Origin: Vreelandella aquamarina
GTDB taxonomy: Bacteria > Pseudomonadota > Gammaproteobacteria > Pseudomonadales > Halomonadaceae
Assembly (NCBI RefSeq): GCF_900110265.1
Contig: NZ_FODB01000001.1
Coordinates: 1-64,000 of the forward strand
Length of the DNA: 64,000 nt
Direction of reading: 5' to 3'
Part shown: piece by piece, positions 46,020 to 56,245 of the stretch
Position numbering within the stretch: position 1 is the first letter of the stretch
Layout: each line of letters begins with the position of its first letter
The notes under the pieces: generated by a model
The model's input: only the letters and a program-made list of their open reading frames with translations
Databases searched by the model: none
What the model was told of the DNA's origin: nothing
Made by a program: the position numbers and the translations under genes

Positions 46020-47057
46020 ATGTTAGAACACGACCGATTAATTGCCGCTGAGCCAGAGCAGGGCGAAGTGCGCATCGACTATGCTATTCGTCCGAAACAT
46101 CTCAAAGACTATATTGGCCAGCCTCGGGTTCGCGAACAGCTTGAGATTTTTATTGGAGCAGCCAGGCTACGCGAAGAGAGCTTAGACCACACGCTGGTGT
46201 TCGGACCGCCAGGCTTAGGTAAAACGACGTTGGCGAATATTATCGCTACTGAAATGGGCGTGGGACTTAAATCTACTTCTGGCCCGGTGCTGGAGCGCGC
46301 GGGGGATCTCGCCGCTATGCTGACCAATCTTGAACCGGGCGATGTGCTGTTTATCGATGAAATCCATCGCCTCTCGCCCGTGGTGGAAGAGGTCCTTTAT
46401 CCCGCGATGGAGGACTTTCAGCTCGATATCATGATTGGCGAAGGGCCCGCCGCACGTTCTATTAAACTTGACCTGCCCAGATTTACGCTGGTGGGCGCCA
46501 CCACTCGTGCGGGGTTGTTGACCTCACCGCTGCGTGACCGCTTTGGTATCGTTCAGCGTCTTGAGTTTTATAACCTGGAAGAGCTGACCGAGATTGTCGC
46601 CCGCTCAGCACGGCTACTAGGCGTTGAAACCAGCCATGAAGGTGCCATTGAAGTCGCGCGCCGCTCCCGTGGTACGCCGCGTATCGCCAACCGACTGTTG
46701 CGCAGAGTGCGGGACTACGCCGAAATAAAGGGAGATGGCGTTGTAGATGTGACATTAGCGGATGCGGCGCTCAATATGCTAAATGTCGATCACCACGGTT
46801 TGGATCACATGGACCGCCGTTTACTGCTGGCGATGATCGACAAATTCGATGGTGGCCCGGTGGGCGTTGACTCACTCTCTGCCGCCATCGGTGAAGAGCG
46901 CGATACCATCGAAGATGTGATTGAACCTTATCTGATTCAGCAGGGGCTAATGATGCGTACACCAAGAGGCCGTGTGGTGACTCGTCAAGCCTGGCTGCAC
47001 TTTGATAAGACGCCCCACGAACAGTCAATTGATGTTGAGGGAGAACATCGGCCATGA
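46020..47057 (+). CDS. ruvB: Holliday junction branch migration ATPase RuvB
   Basis: 345 aa. Walker [10 protein letters not shown] near 63, Walker B FIDEIHR, sensor 1 GATTR and the arginine-rich C-terminal winged helix. It drives branch migration with RuvA. Its stop overlaps the ATG of ybgC (ATGA), coupling the ruv group to the tol cluster. Confidence 0.98.
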   Translation: MLEHDRLIAAEPEQGEVRIDYAIRPKHLKDYIGQPRVREQLEIFIGAARLREESLDHTLVFGPPGLGKTTLANIIATEMGVGLKSTSGPVLERAGDLAAMLTNLEPGDVLFIDEIHRLSPVVEEVLYPAMEDFQLDIMIGEGPAARSIKLDLPRFTLVGATTRAGLLTSPLRDRFGIVQRLEFYNLEELTEIVARSARLLGVETSHEGAIEVARRSRGTPRIANRLLRRVRDYAEIKGDGVVDVTLADAALNMLNVDHHGLDHMDRRLLLAMIDKFDGGPVGVDSLSAAIGEERDTIEDVIEPYLIQQGLMMRTPRGRVVTRQAWLHFDKTPHEQSIDVEGEHRP

Positions 47058-47470
47058 CGGGCGAATTTAGCATACCAGTGCGTGTTTACATGGAAGATAC
47101 TGACGCCGGTGGAATTGTCTACTACGTTAACTACCTGAAGTTTATGGAACGGGCGCGCAGCGAGTGGCTAAGAGAATTAGGCCTTAACCAGCAAACGTTG
47201 CTAGACGAAGGTACGCAGCTAGTGGTATACCGCATGGCCTGCCACTATGCCAAACCCGCACGATTGGATGAGGCACTGACGGTAACTGCCAACATTGCGG
47301 AAAAAGGTCGTTGCCGGATGACATTTGAACAACAGGTTCGGCGCGACGAGGAACTCTTGTGCTCCGCAACAGTCGAGATAGCCTGCTTAAACGCTACGAC
47401 ACTGCGTCCAAAAGCGTGGCCATTGTCGCTTAACACCACACCCCAGTCGAAAACGACATTAATTGATTGA
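47054..47470 (+). CDS. ybgC: Acyl-CoA thioesterase YbgC of the Tol-Pal cluster
   Basis: 138 aa hot-dog fold protein with the catalytic Asp in [19 protein letters not shown]. It hydrolyses short-chain or acyl-ACP-type thioesters at the inner face of the membrane and is the usual first gene of tol-pal. It overlaps ruvB by 4 bp, and its stop at 47468-47470 is followed closely by tolQ. Confidence 0.95.
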   Translation: MTGEFSIPVRVYMEDTDAGGIVYYVNYLKFMERARSEWLRELGLNQQTLLDEGTQLVVYRMACHYAKPARLDEALTVTANIAEKGRCRMTFEQQVRRDEELLCSATVEIACLNATTLRPKAWPLSLNTTPQSKTTLID

Positions 47471-47481
47471 TGAGGGCAACT

Positions 47482-48177
47482 GTGAACGATAACACCATGT
47501 CCATTCCCCACTTAATAATGAGTGCCAGCGTTGTGGTACAGCTGGTCATGCTGCTGCTAGTGGTGGGGTCAATCCTCTCATGGGTGGTGATCTTTCAGCG
47601 TAGCATTGCGCTACGCCGAGCCAAGCAAGAGTACAACCAGTTTGAAGAGTCGTTTTGGTCAGGTGTTGACCTAAACGAGCTCTACCGCGAAATTCCCGCT
47701 GATGACCCTCGTCATGGAGCGGAGCACATTTTCCAGGCAGGTTTTCGGGAATTTAACCGCCTGATGCCTAAAACCCGCAGTGCCGATACGGTACTGGAAG
47801 GTGTCCAGCGCAGCATGCGAGTCGCCTGGTCGCGGGAAGAAGACCGCTTGACCCAACATCTTGTTTTTCTGGCAACGGTTGCCTCCGCCAGTCCTTATAT
47901 CGGCTTATTTGGTACGGTATGGGGCATTATGGGCTCATTCCAATCGCTTTCCATGACCCAGCAAGCGACACTAGCGACCGTTGCACCCTGGATTGCAGAA
48001 GCGCTGATTGCCACGGCAATGGGACTTTTCGCAGCGATTCCCGCTGTTATTTTCTACAACCGCCTATCCAATAACGCTTCTCGCTTACTGGGTAAATACG
48101 AAGACTTTGCTGAAGAGTTTCACGCAATCTTGCACCGTAACTTGCAAGGGCGTGACGGCAAACCTAGCGCTAGTTAA
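47482..48177 (+). CDS. tolQ: Tol-Pal system protein TolQ
   Basis: 231 aa from GTG 47482, which has GAGGG about six bases upstream; the length equals E. coli TolQ (230). ATG 47497 is an alternative. Three membrane helices with the MotA/ExbB core (ASASPYIGLFGTVWGIMGSF). With TolR it forms the proton-driven motor that energises TolA during outer-membrane constriction. Confidence 0.95.
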   Translation: MNDNTMSIPHLIMSASVVVQLVMLLLVVGSILSWVVIFQRSIALRRAKQEYNQFEESFWSGVDLNELYREIPADDPRHGAEHIFQAGFREFNRLMPKTRSADTVLEGVQRSMRVAWSREEDRLTQHLVFLATVASASPYIGLFGTVWGIMGSFQSLSMTQQATLATVAPWIAEALIATAMGLFAAIPAVIFYNRLSNNASRLLGKYEDFAEEFHAILHRNLQGRDGKPSAS

Positions 48178-48188
48178 GGGAGTCTGCC

Positions 48189-48626
48189 ATGCAAGGTCCG
48201 TTCAATCGTAGCGGCAAAAGCAAGCCGATGGGGGAGATCAACGTCGTCCCTTTTATCGACGTGATGCTGGTACTGCTTGTCATTTTTATGATTACTGCTC
48301 CCATGCTGACGCAAGGCGTTCAAGTAGATCTGCCTCAAGTCACCTCTGAGCCTATTGAAACCCAGGAAGATAATGACCCGATCATCATCTCGGTAGATCG
48401 CGATGGCGGCTACTTTATTACTCTGGGAGAAGATTCGACGGCGGTTTCTCTGGAGCAAATGTCGGAGCGAGTAACTGCTATTCTTCAGCGTCGTCCCGGT
48501 ACGCCTGTGATGGTGCGAGGAGATCGCAATGTACCTTATGGCCAGATTGTGCTGCTGATGAGCACGCTGCAGAGCTCGGGTGTCGCCAACGTAGGGCTGC
48601 TCTCAGAGCCGCCCCAAGATGGTTAA
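48189..48626 (+). CDS. tolR: Tol-Pal system protein TolR
   Basis: 145 aa with one N-terminal membrane helix bearing the proton-pathway aspartate in VPFIDVMLVLLVIF, and a periplasmic ExbD-like domain. GGGAG lies before ATG 48189. It lies between tolQ and tolA in the standard order. Confidence 0.96.
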   Translation: MQGPFNRSGKSKPMGEINVVPFIDVMLVLLVIFMITAPMLTQGVQVDLPQVTSEPIETQEDNDPIIISVDRDGGYFITLGEDSTAVSLEQMSERVTAILQRRPGTPVMVRGDRNVPYGQIVLLMSTLQSSGVANVGLLSEPPQDG

Positions 48627-48639
48627 GGGCGAGTCGCAC

Positions 48640-49776
48640 ATGGCTGTAAAACCACCGCGTGACCCTCAAGACGTTGGCTACACGTGGCCAACGATTTTGG
48701 CTGTTGCCGTGCACTTGCTCGTGGTTATCTTTAGCTTGGTCAAGCTGCCCAGCATGTCGGCGGAACCAGACTCTTCTTCGATCGTACAAGCGACGTTCGT
48801 GAGCACGGAAACGTTCACTGATCAGGCCCAGCAAGTCACTGAGCAACAGGCCGCAATGAACAATGCCTCTGAACCCGAAGAGCCCGATCCAGAGCCGCCT
48901 AGCGATGAGCCTTCCGCGGCGGAGCAGCAAGCTGCCGCCGAGGCAGGCCAGCGCGAAGCAGAAGCTAAGGCAGCGGAACAGGCTCGCGCGCTAGAACAAG
49001 CCCAAGCAGAAGCTGAAGCCGAAGCCCAGCGTCGCGCAGAAGAAGCTGAGCGATTAGCCGAACAGCAAGCGGCAGAAGCCCAGGCACGTGAAGCGGAAGA
49101 GCAGCGTGCGCAGGCAGAGGCCGAAGCCCAGCGCCAGCGTGAAGCGGAAGCAGAGCGTGCACGGGCGGAAGCCGAGGCTCAGCGCCAACGTGAGGCTGAA
49201 GAGCAACGCGCTCGGGAAGAAGAGGCCCAACGTGCCCGTGAAGCAGAAGCCCAACGCCAGCGCGAAGCGGAAGAACAACGTGAGCGTGAAGCCGAAGCAC
49301 AGCGCCAGCGGGAGGAAGAAGCTCGTCGCCAACGGGAAGCGGAGGAGCAGCGCGCTCGCGAAGCAGAAGCCCAGAAACAGCGTGAAGCAGAAGAGCGTCG
49401 TGCTGCTGAGGCAGCCGAAGCGGCCATGCAACGTCAGTTAGCAGGCGAGGCAGAAGCGGCCGCTAATGCACAGCAGGCCCAACAGGCGGCAAACAGCTTT
49501 ATTAACATTGTCCGGCGTGCTGTAGAGCAAGCGTGGGTTATCCCTCCAGGAGCGAGCAACGCAATGAGTGCTACGATACAAGTGAGGCTTGGTCCATCGG
49601 GTGAGCTACTAGCGACCTCTGTCGCTTCATCCAGCGGTGATAGTGCTTTTGATCGCTCAGCTATGCAGGCGGTGGAACATGCAGCACCGTTTGGCGAGTT
49701 ACGTGACTTGTCAGCGGAACAGCAGCGTACTTTACGTCAATTTAATCTGCGATTTACCCCGGGGGATGTTCGCTGA
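48640..49776 (+). CDS. tolA: Tol-Pal system protein TolA
   Basis: 378 aa from ATG 48640 (GGCGAG seven bases upstream; ATG 48619 would overlap tolR and lacks a ribosome binding site). One N-terminal membrane helix (about 16-36), a long charged helical domain II (about 90-275) built of Glu/Ala/Arg/Gln repeats of EAEAQRQRE type, and a C-terminal TonB-like domain III (about 285-378) that binds TolB and Pal. Its TGA shares one base with the tolB ATG. The repeat region gives long spurious frames on the other strand. Confidence 0.93.
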   Translation: MAVKPPRDPQDVGYTWPTILAVAVHLLVVIFSLVKLPSMSAEPDSSSIVQATFVSTETFTDQAQQVTEQQAAMNNASEPEEPDPEPPSDEPSAAEQQAAAEAGQREAEAKAAEQARALEQAQAEAEAEAQRRAEEAERLAEQQAAEAQAREAEEQRAQAEAEAQRQREAEAERARAEAEAQRQREAEEQRAREEEAQRAREAEAQRQREAEEQREREAEAQRQREEEARRQREAEEQRAREAEAQKQREAEERRAAEAAEAAMQRQLAGEAEAAANAQQAQQAANSFINIVRRAVEQAWVIPPGASNAMSATIQVRLGPSGELLATSVASSSGDSAFDRSAMQAVEHAAPFGELRDLSAEQQRTLRQFNLRFTPGDVR

Positions 49777-51062
49777 TGCAAACGTTAAGCAAAATGTGGC
49801 TTTTTTGCGTACTGCTACTAATCAGCAGCGTAGCAAGCGCTAATTTAACCATTGAGATAACGCGTGGTAGCGATCAGGCGTTGCCTATCGGGGTCGTGCC
49901 ATTCGCAGGCAGCGAAGGCCTACCTGAAGATGTCGCGCAAATTGTACAAGACGACCTTGAACGTAGCGGATTTTTCGCACCGCTAGAGCGTAGTGCTATG
50001 TTCGACCGTCCAAGCCAAGCGTCTGACGTAGAGTTTGGCACTTGGAGATCGCTGGACGTGCGTTATCTCGTCGTTGGGCGCGCGCAGCAGACAGGCAACG
50101 GTTATGAGTTGCAGTTCGACCTGGTCGATATTAGCGGCCAACGTCCCATGATCAGTGAAACCGTGACTGCCAGTGGCAACGACCTTCGTGGTGCGGCGCA
50201 CTACATCAGTGACCAAATTTTCGAGGCGATTACCGATATTCGCGGCGCTTTCTCAACCCGCATTGCTTACGTTACGGCTCAGGGCCTAGGCGATAACATG
50301 CAGTTTGGGTTGTATGTGGCTGATGCCGATGGCCGTCGAAGCCAGCAGGTGCTGACCTCGGATCAGCCCATTATGTCGCCCGCTTGGTCGCCGGATGGCC
50401 GCAAGCTGGCGTATGTCTCTTTCGAAACAGGCAAGGCGTCTATCTACATCCAAGACGTTAATACAGGTCAGCGCGTTCAAGCCACCTCATTTGGTGGTAT
50501 CAATGGTGCGCCAACATGGTCGCCAGATGGCCGTCGTATCGCCATGTCGTTATCCAAAGACGGTCAGCCAGAAATTTACGTGCTGGACGTAGCTAACCGT
50601 TCGCTGGACCGTATTACTAACAGCAACAGTATCGATACCGAGCCCGCGTGGTCTCCTGATGGTCGTAGCTTGATTTTTACGTCGGATCGCAGCGGTGGCC
50701 CGCAGATTTATCAAACCTCGTTAGGCAGTGGAGAGACCAACCGACTGACCTTTACGGGCAACTACAACGCCCGTGCACGCTTTTCGCCAGACGGTGAAGA
50801 AATCTTTTTGATTCACCGTTCCAGCCGCGGTTTTCAAGTGGCGAAGCAGAATCTTGAGAGTGGCCGCTTAGTGGTATTAAGCGAATCAACAAGAGATGAA
50901 TCTCCTAGTGTTGCGCCGAACGGGACCATGGTAATCTTCGCTACCCAACAGGGTGGTAGCGGAGTACTAAGTGCCGTTTCAGCCGATGGCCGCTCGTCAT
51001 TTAGGTTGCCCGCAGCACAAGGTGATGTACGTGATCCCGCGTGGTCACCTTTCTTAAATTAA
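49776..51062 (+). CDS. tolB: Tol-Pal system protein TolB
   Basis: 428 aa with a signal peptide cleaved after SSVASA, an N-terminal alpha/beta domain and a C-terminal six-bladed beta-propeller marked by repeated AWSPDGR-type motifs (four or more copies). It is a periplasmic partner linking Pal, TolA and lipoproteins. The ATG overlaps the tolA stop by one base. Confidence 0.97.
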   Translation: MQTLSKMWLFCVLLLISSVASANLTIEITRGSDQALPIGVVPFAGSEGLPEDVAQIVQDDLERSGFFAPLERSAMFDRPSQASDVEFGTWRSLDVRYLVVGRAQQTGNGYELQFDLVDISGQRPMISETVTASGNDLRGAAHYISDQIFEAITDIRGAFSTRIAYVTAQGLGDNMQFGLYVADADGRRSQQVLTSDQPIMSPAWSPDGRKLAYVSFETGKASIYIQDVNTGQRVQATSFGGINGAPTWSPDGRRIAMSLSKDGQPEIYVLDVANRSLDRITNSNSIDTEPAWSPDGRSLIFTSDRSGGPQIYQTSLGSGETNRLTFTGNYNARARFSPDGEEIFLIHRSSRGFQVAKQNLESGRLVVLSESTRDESPSVAPNGTMVIFATQQGGSGVLSAVSADGRSSFRLPAAQGDVRDPAWSPFLN

Positions 51063-51107
51063 TAGATGAACAGCACTAACTTCTGTTTTCAGGCAAGGAG
51101 TCTGATT

Positions 51108-51650
51108 ATGCAACTTAAGCCGTTGGCTCGCTCATTAGCAGTCGCTTTATCTATCGTAGTTATCGCTGGCTGTTCCAGCACCGGCGGAACCCAAGACGGA
51201 GACTCGTACGGAAGCCAGGATGGCAGCAGTATGGGGTCTAGCACGTCTGGTGTTGGCACTAGTGGTCAGTATGGCTCAACGTCAGGTTCTGGCGCTGCTG
51301 GTCAGCAGGCGGATTCTCGTATTCCTGAAGTACGCACTATTTACTTCGATTACGATCGCGATACCATTAAGAGCGAATACGAATCTGTGGTAATGGCTCA
51401 TGCGCGCTACCTGCGTGCTAACCCGAACGCCCGTGTTGTTCTTCACGGTCACACCGACGAACGCGGTACCCGTGAATACAACATGGCGCTAGGTGAGCGT
51501 CGTGCGGGAGCCGTACAGCGCTTCCTGAATACTCAGGGTGTATCTCCTTCACAAATGAGCGTGGTTAGCTACGGTGAAGAGCGTCCGGCAGTGAGTGGCC
51601 AAAACGAAAGCGCCTACTCGCAAAACCGTCGCGTCGTCTTTAACTACTGA
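51108..51650 (+). CDS. pal: Peptidoglycan-associated lipoprotein Pal
   Basis: 180 aa from ATG 51108 with AAGGAG seven bases upstream. Lipobox IAGC (Cys22), a Gly/Ser/Thr-rich linker, then an OmpA-type domain (IYFDYDRDTIK ... HGHTDERGTREYNMALGERRA) that binds peptidoglycan. It is an outer-membrane lipoprotein and the end point of the Tol motor. Confidence 0.97.
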   Translation: MQLKPLARSLAVALSIVVIAGCSSTGGTQDGDSYGSQDGSSMGSSTSGVGTSGQYGSTSGSGAAGQQADSRIPEVRTIYFDYDRDTIKSEYESVVMAHARYLRANPNARVVLHGHTDERGTREYNMALGERRAGAVQRFLNTQGVSPSQMSVVSYGEERPAVSGQNESAYSQNRRVVFNY

Positions 51651-51697
51651 TAGTATTGGCGTGCCCTGGCACGCCAACTGTATCACTCGGAGCTATC

Positions 51698-52507
51698 ATG
51701 AATCACAGTCTCAAACGCTATTTTGAGAGGCTGTGCGGTGCGGGAGCCATAGCGCTCCCGCTGTCCGTATTGCCTTTATCCCTTCTGTCAGCATCCGCCT
51801 TGGCGCAGCAGCCGCTGGTCCAAGACCTCTCCTCAGGTTCGTCCAATAGCTTTTATCAGCAAACTCAGCGGCAAGAGTCGTCAGGCGGTAATCTTGTCCT
51901 GTTTAACCAAGTGCAAGAGCACCAGCAGGAAATTCAACAGCTGCGTGGCCAGATTGAAGAACTGCGTCACCAGTTAGAGCAACTGCGAAACCAATCGCAG
52001 CAGCAATACCTGGATATTGAAGACCGCTTGATGAGCAGCGCGCCCAGTCAAATTGAGCAGGCAACGCCTCAAGTTGAGCCAGAAGTAGCGGAGCAGGTTG
52101 TGCAAGCGCCTTCCACTCGTAATGTAAGTGAAGACGCACAAGCGGCTTATCAAGCTGCATTTGCCCACGTTCAGGCGCGCCAGTTTGAAGATGCTATTGC
52201 GGCCTTTGAGTCCTTTGTGGCCGACCACCCAGAAAGTAGCTTGACGGCGAATGGCCATTACTGGCTGGGCGAACTTTATGCTGCAGAGGGTGAGTTAGAT
52301 GCAGCTGATCAAGCCTTCACGCGCGTTATTGAGCAGTACAACGGTAGTACCAAAGTACCCGATGCGCTCTACAAGCTCGGCTTGGTTAAGGCGCGTAAAG
52401 GCGAAGCAGAGCGTAGCCGCGAGCTGTTGGAACAAGTGCGGGATGACTATCCCCAAAGCAGTGCCGCTGGGTTGGCCAATGACTTCTTACGCCAGTCGGC
52501 GGGTTAA
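51698..52507 (+). CDS. cpoB: Cell division coordinator CpoB (YbgF)
   Basis: 269 aa from ATG 51698 with GGAG before it. A signal peptide ends near ASALA, followed by a trimerising coiled coil rich in Gln/Leu (about 70-115) and C-terminal TPR repeats (AYQAAFAHVQARQFEDAIAA onward). It links PBP1B activity with the Tol machine in the periplasm. It is the usual last gene of the cluster. Confidence 0.94.
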   Translation: MNHSLKRYFERLCGAGAIALPLSVLPLSLLSASALAQQPLVQDLSSGSSNSFYQQTQRQESSGGNLVLFNQVQEHQQEIQQLRGQIEELRHQLEQLRNQSQQQYLDIEDRLMSSAPSQIEQATPQVEPEVAEQVVQAPSTRNVSEDAQAAYQAAFAHVQARQFEDAIAAFESFVADHPESSLTANGHYWLGELYAAEGELDAADQAFTRVIEQYNGSTKVPDALYKLGLVKARKGEAERSRELLEQVRDDYPQSSAAGLANDFLRQSAG

Positions 52508-52540
52508 TACCGTTTACTTTTTTAGCTTCAAGGAAACCTC

Positions 52541-53302
52541 ATGAGCTGCAAAATCGACTATCAACCAGCGCCCAATCTGCTAGAAAATCGCGTCGTGTTG
52601 GTAACCGGTGCGGGAGATGGGATTGGCCGCGCGGCGGCATTAACCTATGCCCGTCATGGGGCTACCGTTATATTGCTAGGCCGCACTATTGCTAAACTTG
52701 AACGCGTTTATGATGAAATTGAAGCGGCTGGCGGGCCACAGCCGGCTATTTTTCCGCTCAATTTTGAAGGGGCGACACTCAAAGATTTTCACGATATGGC
52801 AGAAACGCTGGATAAAGAGTTTGGCCGTCTAGATGGGTTATTGCACAACGCTGGGCTGCTTGGCCGCATTACTCCGTTCGAGCAGTATAATCCCGAACTG
52901 TGGGGTCAGGTAATGCAGGTCAATATCAATGGTCCCATCTGGATGACTCAAGCGCTGCTGCCATTGCTCCAGGCGTCTGATGATGCATCGGTTATCTTCA
53001 CTTCCTCCAGCGTTGGCCGTAAAGGGCGTGCGTATTGGGGTGCCTATTCTGTGTCAAAATTCGCCACAGAAGGATTTATGGAGGTGCTGGCTGATGAATT
53101 AGAGAATCAGACGAATGTTCGAGTGAATACGCTGAATCCAGGTGCTACGCGTACCCAAATGCGCCGCACTGCTTACCCAGGTGAAGATCCGTTTACACTG
53201 CGTACGCCTGAAGAGGTCATGCCCACTTACCTATGGCTGATGGGGCCTGATAGTAAAGGCGTTAGCGGCCAGAAGTTTGATGCCCAGCCGCCACGCGTCT
53301 AA
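52541..53302 (+). CDS. YciK-family short-chain dehydrogenase
   Basis: 253 aa SDR: TGAGDGIGRAAALTYA near 22, HNAG near 102, and Tyr-x3-Lys as YSVSK near 168. It is the YciK group, a reductase of unknown substrate. AAGGAA precedes ATG 52541. In pseudomonads yciK follows ubiG-mupP on the same strand; here it faces them, convergent at 53302/53323. Confidence 0.88.
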   Translation: MSCKIDYQPAPNLLENRVVLVTGAGDGIGRAAALTYARHGATVILLGRTIAKLERVYDEIEAAGGPQPAIFPLNFEGATLKDFHDMAETLDKEFGRLDGLLHNAGLLGRITPFEQYNPELWGQVMQVNINGPIWMTQALLPLLQASDDASVIFTSSSVGRKGRAYWGAYSVSKFATEGFMEVLADELENQTNVRVNTLNPGATRTQMRRTAYPGEDPFTLRTPEEVMPTYLWLMGPDSKGVSGQKFDAQPPRV

Positions 53303-53322
53303 CGTTTCCACACTGGCGAAGG

Positions 53323-53994
53323 CTAATCAGTGCGGTGGTCATGAAGAGCGGCTACCAGCTCATCACACGTTGTAAACCACAGGTCGGCAGGCCAGCTCTG
53401 GTAGTCGTCTTCTTCACTGATATAGCCATAGCCCACGGCGACAGCCGTCATACCGGCTGCTTTAGCCGCTTGCATATCGCGAACATGGTCGCCGATATAC
53501 CAGCACGCTTCGGGGGAAACACCGAGGCGTTTTGCTGCTTCCCAAAGCGGCTCAGGCGCAGGTTTTTTAACACTTAAGTCATCAGCGCAGAGCAACGCCC
53601 CTGGCGTTAGCGCCAGCGCTTCCAAAAGCGGCAAGGTATAGCGCCGCGGTTTATTAGTCACAATTCCCCAAAGTCGCTCTTCACTGTGCCACTGCGTTAG
53701 CCACTCATTTAACGGCTCGAAAAGCTTGCTATGGACCGCCACCGCTTGCTCGTAAGCATCCAGCAAGAACTGCCTTGCCTCATCATGCTCGTCACTACCG
53801 CTTTCAAGGCCAAGCGCCAGCGTGACCAGGGCGCTGCCACCATTAGACACTTGCCCACGTATTTCCTGGAACGGCAGGGCCGCTAAGCCGTGATGGGCTC
53901 TTAACGCGTTAGTTGCAGCAGCCAAGTCGGGGGCGGTATCTACCAATGTGCCATCTAAATCAAACAGTATCGCCTGGGGGGAGGGTATCAACAT
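53323..53994 (-). CDS. mupP: HAD phosphatase, probable MupP (MurNAc-6-phosphate phosphatase)
   Basis: 223 aa. HAD motif I FDLDGTLVDT (Asp12, Asp14), motif II TNKP, and motif III/IV around KKPAPEP and GDHVRDMQAA. It is similar to phosphoglycolate phosphatase Gph, but its place directly after ubiG (start and stop adjacent, no gap) and near yciK is the pseudomonad mupP arrangement, where the enzyme serves cell-wall recycling. Assignment to MupP rather than Gph rests on context. Confidence 0.8.
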   Translation of the reverse strand: MLIPSPQAILFDLDGTLVDTAPDLAAATNALRAHHGLAALPFQEIRGQVSNGGSALVTLALGLESGSDEHDEARQFLLDAYEQAVAVHSKLFEPLNEWLTQWHSEERLWGIVTNKPRRYTLPLLEALALTPGALLCADDLSVKKPAPEPLWEAAKRLGVSPEACWYIGDHVRDMQAAKAAGMTAVAVGYGYISEEDDYQSWPADLWFTTCDELVAALHDHRTD

Positions 53995-54738
53995 TTACTC
54001 GCTCGCTTTGCGGCAGTACATCATGTAATTGACGGATACATCATGAGGAACCAGACGATAGTGCCGTGTAATAGGGTTATAAGTAAGTCCCGTTTGCTCA
54101 CGCACCTCAAGAGATGCCGCACGCGCCCAGTTCGCCATTTCGGAAGGGCGAATAAATTTAGCGTAGTCGTGGGTACCACGGGGCAGCAGCTTCAACACGT
54201 ATTCGGCCCCTAGGATGGCAAAGGCGTAAGACTTCGGTGTGCGGTTAAGCGTTGAGAAAAATACATAGCCTCCAGGGCGAACCAGTGTACTGCAGGCACG
54301 GATAACCGAAGCGGGGTCGGGTACATGCTCCAACATCTCCATGCAGGTCACCACATCATAGTGCCCGGGCTCTTCAGCGGCTAAACCTTCAACGCTGATA
54401 TGCCGGTACTCTACCGTAACGCCATTCTCTTCAGCGTGAAGCCGCGCCACCCCTAGCGGTGCTTCCCCTAGGTCAATGCCCGTCACGCTGGCTCCTCGAT
54501 GGGCCATCGATTCGCTCAAAATACCGCCACCGCAACCTACATCCAGCACTTTCTTACCAGCCAGCCCAGCCCGAGCATCGATAAAGTCCAAGCGCAGAGG
54601 GTTAATATCGTGAAGCGGTTTAAATTCGCTCTCTGGATCCCACCAGCGACTGGCAAGTGCTTCAAATTTCGCAACTTCTGCGGCATCGACGTTGTCTTGA
54701 TAGCGGCGAGTGGTGCTATCCTGAAGTGTCACTGACAT
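53995..54738 (-). CDS. ubiG: Ubiquinone biosynthesis O-methyltransferase
   Basis: 247 aa class I SAM methyltransferase: [19 protein letters not shown] near 33, [16 protein letters not shown] near 65, EMLEHVPDP near 135. It performs both O-methylations in ubiquinone synthesis at the inner membrane. It is first of a two-gene unit with mupP. Confidence 0.96.
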   Translation of the reverse strand: MSVTLQDSTTRRYQDNVDAAEVAKFEALASRWWDPESEFKPLHDINPLRLDFIDARAGLAGKKVLDVGCGGGILSESMAHRGASVTGIDLGEAPLGVARLHAEENGVTVEYRHISVEGLAAEEPGHYDVVTCMEMLEHVPDPASVIRACSTLVRPGGYVFFSTLNRTPKSYAFAILGAEYVLKLLPRGTHDYAKFIRPSEMANWARAASLEVREQTGLTYNPITRHYRLVPHDVSVNYMMYCRKASE

Positions 54739-54889
54739 GGTGTAACCCCCATCGGCAGTTGGTCTTGAGTGAAATGAATATGGTTTGCCATTTCGCGGTG
54801 GTTAGCGGCAAGGTGGCATCCACTCAAACGTTGAGTATTATGGTTATTCTAACCACTCCTGACGCGAAACGCATGGAAAGGAACTCAGC

Positions 54890-54943
54890 ATGACGCCTAA
54901 CACTTTATTTTATCGGCGCTTATTGGCCAGGGAGAGTATCTGA
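54890..54943 (+). CDS. Possible 17-aa leader peptide upstream of the UGDH-like gene
   Basis: ATG 54890 is preceded by AAAGGAA at about 54877-54883, and the frame reads MTPNTLFYRRLLARESI with TGA at 54941-54943, the base before the next gene's ATG at 54944. A ribosome finishing here would be placed to restart on the next gene. The frame is too short to judge by composition and may be chance. Confidence 0.3.
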   Translation: MTPNTLFYRRLLARESI

Positions 54944-56236
54944 ATGCGTGTATTGCTGCATGGTAGTGAATTAAGCGCCGCAACTGCGGCGGCGGCGCTT
55001 GCTTGGGTAGGTCATCACGTTGACTGGTTACTCCACGAGAGCGTTCCCTGGCCAACGCTGGCCAGTGCTGACTGGCTACGCCGAGAACCATCGCTGATGG
55101 CACAGATTGAGCAAGCCATGGCAGCAGGCAACTTAACCATCGTTGCTACTCCTGACGTCTCTGAAACGCCTGATATTGTTTGGTTAGCGCTTTCTCCTAG
55201 TCAGCGTCGGTCAGCCAATTCGCTTTTACAACACCCAATGTTTCAGGAGTACAGCGGCGCGGTGCTGGTCAATAATTCAACATTCCCAGTGGGCGAGACC
55301 GAGCGTTTGCATTCGCTAATGGGACACCAGCATAGTCGTGTGGCACTGCCTGACACTCTGGAAGAAGGGCGAGCCTGGCTCTCTTTTACTCGTCCAGTGC
55401 GCTGGCTGCTCGGGTGCGATGACGCCATGGGTGAGCAAGTGACAAGAGAGCTACTGCGTGCCTTCAATCGTCGTAGCGAAGTGTTTCAATGCATGCCTTG
55501 TCGTGCCGCTGAACTGACCAAGCTGGCCATCAATGGTATGTTGGCTACCCGTATCAGCTATATGAATGAAATTGCAGGTCTTGCCGATACGTTAGGAGTG
55601 GACGTTGAGCATGTACGCCAGGGTATGGGCGCAGATACGCGGATAGGGTTTGAGTACCTTTATCCAGGATGTGGCTTTGGTGGCCCTAACTTCTCGCGTG
55701 ATTTGATGCGCTTAGCCGATGTTCAGTCATCCAGTGGTCGCTACTCGGCGCTGCTTGAGCAGGTGATGGACATCAATGAGCAGAAAAAAGAGACGCTGTT
55801 CAGAAAGTTGTGGGGATTTTTTGAGGGTGATTTAGCAGGCAAAACGGTAGCGATATGGGGTGCCGCGTTCAAACCAGGCACCGCCCGGATTGATCATGCA
55901 CCGGTGTTAACGCTGCTTGAAGCGCTCTGGGCACAGGGAGTCACGGTCAAACTACACGACCCGGCGGCTATTCCAGCGCTCTACTCGGCGGTTGGGCAGC
56001 GGAATGATTTAATGACGTTCGAGGATGATCCTTATCTTGCCTGCCAGGGTGCAGACGCCCTGATGCTAGTGACCGAATGGAAAGCCTACTGGAATCCTGA
56101 CTGGCACCGCTTAGCCTCACTGCTACGCGAAAAGCTAATATTGGATGGACGCAATATCTACGACCCCGCTTTTGTAGCCAGCTGCGGCTTACATTATCGG
56201 GGAATTGGACGACGCGCCGATCCAACGATGCTCTAA
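54944..56236 (+). CDS. UDP-glucose/GDP-mannose dehydrogenase-family protein lacking the catalytic cysteine
   Basis: 430 aa, normal family length, with GGAGAG upstream of ATG 54944. The central helix motif is kept (ELTKLAINGMLATRISYMNE; Lys193, Asn197), and the C-terminal UDP-binding domain is present (WGAAFKPGTARIDHAP, VTEWKAY). But the catalytic loop reads PGCGFGGPNFSRD: Asn249 replaces the essential cysteine of GGSCFPKD, the usual PEFL reads PDTL, and the N-terminal Rossmann loop lacks its GxGxxG. It is therefore unlikely to oxidise UDP-glucose. It leads a unit with a coiled-coil membrane protein and tamAB. Confidence 0.88.
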   Translation: MRVLLHGSELSAATAAAALAWVGHHVDWLLHESVPWPTLASADWLRREPSLMAQIEQAMAAGNLTIVATPDVSETPDIVWLALSPSQRRSANSLLQHPMFQEYSGAVLVNNSTFPVGETERLHSLMGHQHSRVALPDTLEEGRAWLSFTRPVRWLLGCDDAMGEQVTRELLRAFNRRSEVFQCMPCRAAELTKLAINGMLATRISYMNEIAGLADTLGVDVEHVRQGMGADTRIGFEYLYPGCGFGGPNFSRDLMRLADVQSSSGRYSALLEQVMDINEQKKETLFRKLWGFFEGDLAGKTVAIWGAAFKPGTARIDHAPVLTLLEALWAQGVTVKLHDPAAIPALYSAVGQRNDLMTFEDDPYLACQGADALMLVTEWKAYWNPDWHRLASLLREKLILDGRNIYDPAFVASCGLHYRGIGRRADPTML

Positions 56237-56245
56237 GGAAAACAT

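Noticed and set aside
48965-49441. Long minus-strand and alternative-frame ORFs
   Set aside because: They are low-complexity shadows of the TolA charged repeat region.
54499-54893. Plus-strand reading frames opposite and upstream of ubiG
   Set aside because: They are antisense to ubiG or lack start signals; ubiG is complete and well matched.
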